A stretch of 64,000 nt of DNA, from contig NC_060114.1 in NCBI RefSeq assembly GCF_021155765.1, positions 2,046,001 through 2,110,000 of the forward strand, given 5' to 3'. Shown here piece after piece: positions 57,901-64,000 of the stretch. Position 1 is the first letter of the stretch. Each line of letters starts with the position of its first letter. This DNA is from Diprion similis. Lineage: Eukaryota > Arthropoda > Insecta > Hymenoptera > Diprionidae. Below the pieces are notes generated by a model. It made no database searches, was not told where the DNA came from, and was given only the letters and a program-made list of their open reading frames with translations. The position numbers were made by a program, and so were the translations under genes.

Positions 57901-58966
57901 TTTTATTACTTTTGTAAGATTCACATTTAATACCCTTGGATTTCAAATACTCCCACTGACGCCTACCTATGATGTTGCAGGTCGCTCCTGAGTCAATCAG
58001 CATTTCTGTTTGTACTCCCCCCATTTTTATTTTCAGGTTTATATCGTTCTCCGATTCTTGTACTGCTCTGATTCCAAATGCGTATTCTTTCTGTTGTCCT
58101 TCTTGCTCGGTTGGTGCTCTACTATGTATTCGATGAACTTCGTCCTCCTCTTCTACTTGGCGGACATCTCTTCTTCCTTTATCTCTTGCTTTGGCGCCTT
58201 TTTTGGTTTTGCATACTATCTGGAAATGATCTTTCAAACCACATTTCTCACAAGTTTTCCCCCACGCTGGGCACTTTTTATCTGCTGCGTAATGTCCCGT
58301 ATACCCACAGCGATGGCATTTGTATGATTCTTTTGGCTGACCTTGTGCTTTTGGTTGATTTTGTCTCATCGATCCATGGTGGTTTTGTTTGCTTTGTATT
58401 CTGTTGACGGTCTCCTCCTTATGCTCGATGGCATTCGTGTGTTGCTGCGATGATTCCCCTAACCTGATCAGTTCCAATGCCCTTTGTAAGGTGAGGTTTC
58501 TTCCTTCTTCTAATAGTTTTTGACGTAACGCGCTAGATTGGATTTTCTCTATTATCTGGTCCCTTATCATTTGGTCTTCCATATCGCCGAATGCACAGTT
58601 TTGAGCTTGCTGCTTCAGACGGACATAAAACTGGTTAACTGATTCATTATCTTGTTGCGTTATTGAGCGGAACAAAAGTCTTTCGTATGGTTCATTAACC
58701 GTTGGCTTGAAATACTCATCTAGCCGTTTTATTGTTTCTTTATATATATCTGTTCCTTCTTCTTCCTCAATATTAAATGTATAATAGATATCTTGTACCT
58801 CTAATCCGGCTGTGTGTAGTAGAAAGTCTCGCTTTCGTTGTGGATTCACGACGTTTCTCGTGCTCATATATAACTCGAATGCTCTCAGCCATCTTTTCCA
58901 CTTCGTTGCTACTGCCGATCCATTCGCTTGTACGGAAAAAGTTTCTACTTCCCGCGTGGACGCCAT
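54977..58966 (-). CDS. Gag-Pol polyprotein of Gypsy-2, intact
   Basis: 1,329 codons without interruption, starting MASTREVETFSVQANG. Gag covers ~1-210 and two zinc knuckles ~217-253 (CHRCGYTGHYAADKKC, CEKCGLKDHFQIVC). The protease active site 'MLIDSGATCN' is at ~325. Reverse transcriptase is ~470-650 with catalytic 'YLDDIVVHG' at ~610, and RNase H ~755-865 ('VIADASPVGLGAVLIQ', 'EKEALALVWACEKFHLYLYG'). The integrase H2C2 finger is ~969-1005, with a D-D-E core 'SMDFLGPLP', 'IISDNGRTF', 'ANGEVERQNRS' (~1033, 1088, 1122). It drives cytoplasmic reverse transcription in particles and nuclear integration. There is no envelope frame. All catalytic residues I can check are present, so it could be functional. 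Confidence 0.96.
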   Translation of the reverse strand: MASTREVETFSVQANGSAVATKWKRWLRAFELYMSTRNVVNPQRKRDFLLHTAGLEVQDIYYTFNIEEEEGTDIYKETIKRLDEYFKPTVNEPYERLLFRSITQQDNESVNQFYVRLKQQAQNCAFGDMEDQMIRDQIIEKIQSSALRQKLLEEGRNLTLQRALELIRLGESSQQHTNAIEHKEETVNRIQSKQNHHGSMRQNQPKAQGQPKESYKCHRCGYTGHYAADKKCPAWGKTCEKCGLKDHFQIVCKTKKGAKARDKGRRDVRQVEEEDEVHRIHSRAPTEQEGQQKEYAFGIRAVQESENDINLKIKMGGVQTEMLIDSGATCNIIGRRQWEYLKSKGIKCESYKSNKILYAYGSKKPLEILGAFETKIELITKKTAVNAEVVVLDGEGGALLGKETALRLGVLKIETNINAVEQNRATEGWNKEFKDVFTGLGKLKDFQLQIPIKKDFIPVAQPVRRLPYHLRDIERQLVNELLELDIIERVEGPTPWVSPTQLVPKTKTKWRLCIDMRRANEAIERERFPIRTIEETLQSLNGSKIYSKLDIKWAYHQIELSEESREITTFCTSDGLFRYKRLMFGVNCAPEMYQRVIMQTLQGCKGVVNYLDDIVVHGQTQEEHDGNLRKVLQILEEKGLTLNGEKCQFSCREIKFLGHHISEKGIRPTENSIEAVLEFRTPENAEEVRSFLGLINFSSRFIPDLATTSEPLRRLTKKNHKFEWNKEQERAFQELKKAIVRPGTLGFFQKGVKTQVIADASPVGLGAVLIQIQKDGPRVIKYVSKALSDVEKRYSQTEKEALALVWACEKFHLYLYGSEFDLITDHKPLEVIFGPRSKPCARIERWVLRLLTYKYRVIYKPGRSNIADPLSRLLDLQGKPKVEEIDLVRVVVEAAVPKTMTLEQIKKETEVDEEIQKIKRSLETNKWEKEHKMYEVIQHELGTVDDILVRGTRIILPRSLHKEAMELAHEGHLGIVGMKQRLRTKVWWTTLAKDVEKWCKSCHGCQLVGAPDPPEPMTRTTLPSGPWELVSMDFLGPLPSGHYLLVLVDYYSRFYEVEIMMSITASKLLERLKVIFARYGIPNTIISDNGRTFIEKEFKAYMEEHGIHHHYTTPLWPSANGEVERQNRSIEKRLRIAQATGKDWKEELWKYLFAYRTTPHNTTGVTPAELMFKRNIRTKLPDLTLTNTEPNDEEIRDRDRLNKGKGKIYADDRRNAKPTQISEGDLVLIQQQKRNKLTTPFKSTPLTVVQKDGNSIVAETPDGTKYRRNSTHFKKYVERQDADEGKVENNPTELSTTKENTQTQPEPRERERPKRNIKTPNRFNDYDLT

Positions 58967-59061
58967 CTTAGGTTATGTTTGAGCGTCGTTCTGTACACTT
59001 TTCGTATGCTTTTTTTTCCCTTTTCTTGGGTTGTTACTTTTCTTCTTGTTTTTCTTTTTCA

Positions 59062-59072
59062 CCTCGTCGCCA
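59062..59072 (-). other. Primer-binding site, tRNA-Ser type (Gypsy-2)
   Basis: One base inside the 5' LTR the minus strand reads TGGCGACGAGG, complementary to the 3' end (CCTCGTCGCCA) of animal tRNA-Ser(GCT) as I recall it, including the CCA. Confidence 0.75.
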
Positions 59073-59073
59073 A

Positions 59074-59254
59074 TGTAATGCTTTCAGATTTCCTTAGTCT
59101 ACGATTCTACTCGATCGCTAGTTGGGTGGGAAACGTATTCAAACACTCCGTCGTATTGCACACATGTCACTTTATTAGCGTACCGCCATTGTCTGTCGTC
59201 TTTTCCCTCTCCCTGCATCGCCCTGCCATCTATCGTACTCTACCGGACACTACA
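59074..59254 (-). repeat. 5' LTR of Gypsy-2 (181 bp)
   Basis: Direct repeat of 54,656-54,836, TG...CA ends. The gag-pol start lies 108 bp inside it. Confidence 0.95.
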
Positions 59255-59671
59255 AGAGTTAATTTGGCGCTACCTGTGGCTGGGAGACTTCGGTTAGATC
59301 CAAGGTAATATTTACTGTGTAATTTGTATATAAATGTCGTAGCTCACTTTTATTTCGAATAAAGATATGAGTTTGGAGCTGTTTTCAACAAATCCAAGCT
59401 CAGAATGTACACCAAATAATGTAAATTACCTCACAGGCTGCTGATTGTTAGATCAAAATTATAAATTATTTGCCCCGAATAAATACTTTAGCGAGCCATT
59501 ACTTTATACGGATAAAAGTCTTACTTTAGTCAATATTCATATAATTATCAAAAAGTATGATCATGCCCAAATAAAACAATATAGATTATTATTCGAGAAA
59601 ATGAATCACTAAATTTAAGCCTAAATTTATCAGTAAACTCCTTCGATAGTAATTATTATGTAGAGTGACCG

Positions 59672-59767
59672 GTTTGAACGTGGCGCGCAAATGGCTCCTA
59701 TTATGATGGCTGATAACTCAAGTCCCCTTCCGTCTTTTGGAATACCCCCGCAAGGGAGGCGCCATCC
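59672..59767 (+). repeat. Right subterminal inverted repeat of the P-like element
   Basis: Inverted partner of 49,231-49,345 (GAACGTGGCGCGCAAATGGC, TCCCCTTCCGTCTTTTGG). Confidence 0.8.
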
Positions 59768-60190
59768 GTAAGTCCGTGGTCGTAGCTCACTTCGAACGAA
59801 CTAAGGATTCTCGGACACTGTGAAATTGACGTTCGTATATCTTAACTTCGTTGTCGATTTGATACAGGGTGCAATATTTCAATTTCCTTATTATACGCAG
59901 TGTCCGGTGGACGCATTGATAGATGAATCGGAAACTCGGCCTACTTGCCTGTTGCCACTTCCCTGCCATTTGATTGTAAGTTTGGCGTATCGACTATCGT
60001 AATCACCAGGTTCGCTATATATATTTGTCGAGTCCCAAATAACCTAAATGCGATCTGTTCAGATTGCTCCGACCTTGAGGGGGAGGAAATCAAATCTTTT
60101 GGCTCAAAGTCCGCTCGCTGCTACACGGAGAGACTATCCGGATTGACTCACGTCGATACATTCCGAGTCTGTATTTACGTGGCGTACTTC

Positions 60191-61394
60191 TGTTACGTTC
60201 TGAGAGGAACGCCACGAGTCGATTATGATTCACTGCGTGATTTTGGTTAATCTCTTGACTTACGTAGTTGATGTTCGAAAATCTGCTGATCAGCTCCTCA
60301 GCTCTTCTCGTTCGGTTCAATTAATTCTGAGAGTTTGTCAGGTAATTAGGCTCGTGCCAACCATCACTATGCGTGATTGAAATAATTCTCTTTACACAAC
60401 ACTTTAATTTAGGATAAACATTTATTAATAATCAACAATCTTCTTTAACTTCTCAGTTGTTGAATTTACAATGGTTTATAAACTGGTGTTTTGCTTATCA
60501 CAATCACAACTGTTATTAAATCTTCGAGGTTCTGAGTTTGACTTTATTCACTGAGTCTAAACTTTTCTATGATTTCTGGATTAAACTCTTTTCTAAAGTT
60601 GTTCTGCTTTCTATGATGTCTGAAGTTATTCTCTGTGATGTCTGGATTTATTCTGATCTAATTTGAATTAGGGTTGAAAAAAGAGGTGGAAAAAGTAGGA
60701 GGAGTTCGAAAGGGTTACAGTTTCTCGCGGGTCTAGGATGATTGGATGAGGATATTAATTAGTATGGGGGTAAGGTTTCTGATTAGTGCGTAGGATCTTG
60801 GCGGGGAATTAGCGTGAGGTGGTTGGTTTAGAAAGCAAGCGGCGATACGCTAATTGGCCGCGTGATCATTAAATAAGGGCGCTATTCCTAATTCTGAGAA
60901 TAAGGCTTCTTTATCTGAGAGCTATTCATGATTTCTCTTCCCACGTTTCCTCTGTTTAGTCTACTCGACTATCTTTATTGAGTGATAATTGCAAGTGATT
61001 ATTGGCTTGAATTATTGCAGGTGTTTATTACTTTGAGTTATTGCAAGTGTTTATTGCCCTGAATTATTGCAAGTGTTTATTACTTTGAAGCATTGCAGCT
61101 GCGATCGTAAATTAAGGGATTTATTTGAAAGCTAATGTTGAAAAATATAACGGTCAAATGTGAGAAAAATATATGTACCATATATGTATATAAGTTTAGC
61201 TGATGAAATAACGGTTAATATAGCGTAGAGAACTATCGATATAGGAATATTGCGCGTTATGATTATAATTGTGCATGTCGGTATTAGTCTAAGAACTACG
61301 GGTAAGAGCTCCTAAAGCTCTCCTATGGTAACTGCACATCGGTAATGTAGGATACAGAGAGGGTGCCCCCGTGGACACAGGCTGGCACGTAACA
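60191..61394. mobile_element. Solo-LTR-like element, 1,204 bp, CTTC duplication
   Basis: It starts TGTTACGTTCTGAG and ends GGCACGTAACA (TGTTACG/CGTAACA inverted ends), flanked by CTTC at 60,187-60,190 and 61,395-61,398. No coding capacity. The last ~90 bp resemble 8,395-8,483. It sits in the large intron of RTK-2. Confidence 0.8.
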
Positions 61395-61458
61395 CTTCTA
61401 CGGATTGGAATGAATTTCGCGCCAGCTCTAACTCACAATCAGCGAATCGGCAGAATTA

Positions 61459-61869
61459 TCATTCCAATTTGTGGAAGTACGACGCGTCGATCCTCGGGGT
61501 GAAGCGTGTCGATGCTCCGTTCAAGTAACCCGCCTGGCGGAGTAAATCCTCTTGTTCCCCCCTATTACGTTGAAATGCGAAACTAGCCAATACGATTTTG
61601 TTTGTCCCAATAACATGTGGCGCGTGTCCATAATTGACGCACAGAATAGATGGAAAACTAAACCTCAAATGACCTGACCTATTCCTAGCTGAGAGAACCC
61701 CCGCAATATTTTTATGGAAATTGGGTTCTAGTGAAAACGTCTGTATTTCTGATACGTTGCAGATCTTGGCTTGCTGAAAAAAAGTCTCCCCGGGCACGAC
61801 CGTTCGCTGTGAATAGTTTCGGCGCTGGTGACCATCAAATCTAAAAATGTTCATCCTCAAAGTGGCCAT
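61459..61869 (-). CDS. Unrecognised 136-codon open frame
   Basis: Starts 'MATLRMNIFRFDGHQRRNYS', basic and Asn/Arg-rich, with no motif I recognise, no signal peptide and no membrane segment. It lies in sequence present only in the RTK-2 intron (no RTK-1 counterpart), just outside a solo LTR. It is probably part of an unidentified mobile element, or a chance frame. Confidence 0.2.
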   Translation of the reverse strand: MATLRMNIFRFDGHQRRNYSQRTVVPGETFFQQAKICNVSEIQTFSLEPNFHKNIAGVLSARNRSGHLRFSFPSILCVNYGHAPHVIGTNKIVLASFAFQRNRGEQEDLLRQAGYLNGASTRFTPRIDASYFHKLE

Positions 61870-62046
61870 TTCCGTTTACGTGCCTAACTTTTATTTGTTA
61901 GAAATAATAATTTTTCTCGTATTTTCTCTTGAACAATGAAATACTGCATACAGAACAAACAACAAACATATCTTTGCATTGTTTGGAACGTTTTTGGAAT
62001 GTCAGTTGTAACGAATCGTGGGTAAACGTGATTGGGTATATCTTAC

Positions 62047-62649
62047 CAGACGTTGTCACCCATCTTGAAAAAACAGTACGCGGAAGGGACAGAATCATCT
62101 CAAACAAGAGACGGCCCTTGACTTCGTAGACGGTGTTAGGTTTCAATGCATCTACGCGAAAGGAACCTGTGAGAAGAATTTGCCGCGGAGAGGAAAGTAC
62201 TTGTATCGGTCGCCATTTATCCGTACCACTTTGCCTGTACGTAATTCCGAATTCATCCTCATCCCCATGGAACCAATCGTTCAATTCCCATTTTGTATAA
62301 ATGGATTCTGGTTCAAGCACTCCGACAGTCCAAATCTGATCAGTTTGGTATTCTACGAGCTGGAAGTCATCCCAAATGGTGCAATTGGATCTTTTCGCCG
62401 CACATCTGTATTTTCCATAGTCTTCGGTTCTGACACTTGTAAAGTAAAGCTCCATCGTGCAGAAATACTCATTCATCCATCTACAAGTGGTTGACGAATT
62501 TTCCACATTCTCGAAGATTCCTACTCTCGAGCTCTCTTTCTGCCATGTCAAATTTGTTGTCGCTTGAGTTACAATGCTGCACGACATGATTGCCGGTCTG
62601 TTTGGTGTTGCGAGTACATCATCCGCTTCTGCAACTATGCCTTTGCGGA
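62047..62649 (-). CDS. RTK-2 Ig1 + FN3-1 exon
   Basis: 603 nt, open and in phase (acceptor TGTTTTAG, donor GTAAGA). Ig: 'PNRPAIMSCSIVTQATTNLT' with 'WQKE', then 'EDYGKYRCAAKRSN'. FN3: 'WTVGVLEPESIYTKWELNDW', 'RVDALKPNTVYEVKGR'. It is separated from the next exon by about 14.5 kb of transposon-filled intron. Confidence 0.82.
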
Positions 62650-62791
62650 CTAAAACAGAAAAAAGATCGTTTAGCAGACCCGGTTGAGGTGGCTATTTTT
62701 TATGGAATAGCAAAATTTGACTCTTCTCCAAAAAGTTGTAAAAAAATGTGGAACTTTTTATGCTGCCTCACGAGCATATATCCGTTGTACA

Positions 62792-63542
62792 TGTGAGATT
62801 CAAACATTAGCGCGCTAAGCTGGACGATAGCTTAAACACGGTGTGGATGAGTCGGTGGGAGAATGGAGATGATTAGCTTTGACCAGACACTCTGCGAGAA
62901 GACGCTCACACGATCGGTCACAACGATAATAGATATTTCTTGTAGAGTCGTATTTCAATTTCTTTTTAAAGTCTTTACAACTTCACTTAAAATAAAGTAT
63001 CGTCGATGTGACAATAGTCCAATCTCGGTCTCAATTATAATACAACGAATTATCATACATCGAACCCTGTGGGAGAACATGTGTAAGATCAACGATGATT
63101 ATCTTAACTAGAGGCCCTCATTTTTCTCGACAAACTTCATCTAAGCGCACGATCGTAAGTGTATTGTGCAACGAACCGCTATTCTTCACCACAAACTCAG
63201 TTAAGTTTAGCACATTTACGATTATTACGTAAATTTATTCTGATCTTGAAAAATTCTGTTTAACTTAACTTCACTCTCTCATACAATTTAGCGTCATTTG
63301 TAAAACAGAATTTAAATTTATTAAAATTCAAAGCTAAGAACAAAAAATGTTATTTAATATAACTATATTTGGCTGATTGGTGCATTTCAAATGAATGAAT
63401 GTGAAGAACGAATGTCTAATAATCTCGTTAATATAAAGTTTTGCATTTAATTTGCCATTAATTTCAATATATCTGTTTGTAAGCTGTGAAACTGTATGAC
63501 CTCCTTTAACATAGAATTTTGAACTAACATAATTTCGTTACA
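62792..63542. mobile_element. Solo-LTR-like element, 751 bp, TACA duplication
   Basis: Starts TGTGAGATTCAAACATTAG, ends AATTTCGTTACA, flanked by TACA (62,788-62,791 and 63,543-63,546). Same family as 25,892-27,498 and the start seen at 47,876. No coding capacity. Confidence 0.8.
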
Positions 63543-63546
63543 TACA

Positions 63547-64000
63547 GCGTAGGTCGATAAGGAAATAAGGCGAATTCGAAGCGTGAATGAACTTTGAACG
63601 CGTCCGCCAATTTCCAAGACTTTCATCTGTTCGGAATTGGGAGGAAAAGAGGTTTCGTTTTGGGTTTGAAAATGTGAAAAATCTTAAATTCTTACTGAGA
63701 TACGCTCTACCAAAAACGGGTTTTGAACGATTTTCTGAGAGGATGAAAAAATTTATTAATCAAGGACGTTTTAGTCAATCGAATGATTAAACCTAATCAC
63801 TCGTAGGTGGAGTTCTATCACGATTGTATGAAGGACCTCTTCGGAAATGATCGTAGCCCTCCCGATGAACACTAGCCCTCCCTTTGTCGGTATCAATAAT
63901 TTAGGATGGTTCTTAGAAAGGTCAGTTTTGAATTCCGACCGGTTTGCGCCCCAAATCAGTTTCCAATAATTAAAAAATAATTCCCTAACTTTCACAGACT
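63547..64000. other. Right edge, no recognised gene
   Basis: Short frames only. The signal-peptide exon and promoter expected for RTK-2 are not visible here, although RTK-1 has its counterpart only 860 bp upstream of its Ig1 exon. Confidence 0.45.

Larger units (their letters stand above)
54656..59254 (-). mobile_element. Ty3/Gypsy LTR retrotransposon, structurally complete
   Basis: 4,599 bp with 181-bp LTRs that read identical, the 5-bp target duplication AGAGT (54,651-54,655 and 59,255-59,259), a primer-binding site, a polypurine tract and one uninterrupted gag-pol frame. Domain order PR-RT-RH-IN and the single fused frame fit the mag-like Ty3/Gypsy branch; branch assignment is inference. 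Identical LTRs mean a very recent insertion. It is inserted in the P-like element. Confidence 0.96.
47653..59778 (+). mobile_element. P-like (THAP transposase) transposon complex with nested insertions
   Basis: Ends CACGGGCTTA (left) and TAAGTCCGTG (right, the reverse complement being CACGGACTTA). The 8-bp duplication is GTCGTACC at 47,645-47,652 and GTCGTAGC at 59,779-59,786, and RTK-1 has a single GTCGAAGC at 30,682-30,689. The P superfamily makes 8-bp duplications, and a THAP/P-type transposase lies inside on the plus strand. Subterminal inverted repeats pair 49,231-49,345 with 59,672-59,767. Nested inside are an inverted-repeat element (about 47,660-49,231), a foldback (53,068-54,406) and an LTR retrotransposon (54,656-59,254). 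Without them the element is about 4.6 kb. Confidence 0.82.
37733..62649 (-). pseudogene. RTK-2: tandem paralog of RTK-1, disrupted and expanded by transposons
   Basis: Exon by exon counterpart of RTK-1, mostly with identical exon lengths. Ig1-FN3-1 is 62,047-62,649; FN3-2 47,212-47,508; Ig2 46,559-46,882; Ig3-FN3-3 44,727-46,399 (interrupted); FN3-4 44,230-44,529; TM 44,022-44,116; juxtamembrane 43,798-43,948. The kinase is 41,290-41,514, 41,042-41,198, 40,468-40,741, 40,041-40,372 and 39,858-39,963; the tail is 38,129-38,258 and 37,733-37,818. Disabling changes are TAG at 46,728-46,730 in Ig2 and a 1,080-bp palindrome inside the Ig3-FN3-3 exon. Introns also hold a P-like complex, a hAT-like element and a solo LTR. 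No signal-peptide exon was found to the right of 62,649. The kinase reading frame remains open. Confidence 0.8.

Noticed and set aside
62792..63542. Part of the RTK duplication
   Set aside because: The match to 25,892-27,498 has its own ends and different target duplications, so it is an independent insertion.

Overview
This window is eukaryotic, almost certainly arthropod and most likely insect (possibly a hymenopteran; order not proven). Host exons are short, with GT-AG introns. The DNA is AT-rich and crowded with Helitron, Ty3/Gypsy, I/R1-like, P-like, hAT-like and foldback transposons. There are no rRNAs, operons or CRISPR arrays.

Region 1-7,700: minus-strand remnant of a Helitron-type element (Rep N-terminal region and a cysteine-protease-like domain), split by a degenerate Ty3/Gypsy element (833-5,923) with an ACAA target duplication. 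Region 9,550-11,670: two decayed non-LTR retrotransposon 3' ends with RNase H. Region 11,700-17,890: gene-poor, holding an inverted repeat and a ~120-bp minisatellite.

Region 17,890-62,650: a tandemly duplicated receptor tyrosine kinase (RTK) locus on the minus strand. RTK-1 runs from 32,690 down to 21,602 and RTK-2 from 62,649 down to 37,733. An orphan signal-peptide exon of a third copy lies at 18,225-18,315. The inferred product has a signal peptide, then Ig-FN3-FN3-Ig-Ig-FN3-FN3, one membrane helix and a split tyrosine kinase with an HGD catalytic loop, most like the insect PDGF/VEGF-receptor class. Both copies carry disabling lesions in the ectodomain while their kinase exons stay open. 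RTK-1 has a frameshift and a TAA; RTK-2 has a TAG and a palindromic element inside an FN3 exon.

Because the two copies align exon by exon, each serves as the empty site for insertions in the other. This dates the insertions as later than the duplication and gives clean target duplications: a solo-LTR-like element (ATAT), a hAT-like element (CCTTAGGA), a TA-flanked foldback and a 12.1-kb P-like transposon complex (8-bp duplication).

The P-like complex (47,653-59,778) is a nest of elements. Its THAP-domain transposase lies beside a TA-flanked palindromic foldback that itself holds a TTAA-flanked MITE. Beyond that is a structurally complete Ty3/Gypsy element (54,656-59,254) with LTRs that read as identical, an intact 1,329-codon gag-pol, a tRNA-Ser-type primer site and a 5-bp duplication. 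Another inverted-repeat element sits in its left end. The right edge holds two more solo-LTR-like elements and unrecognised sequence.
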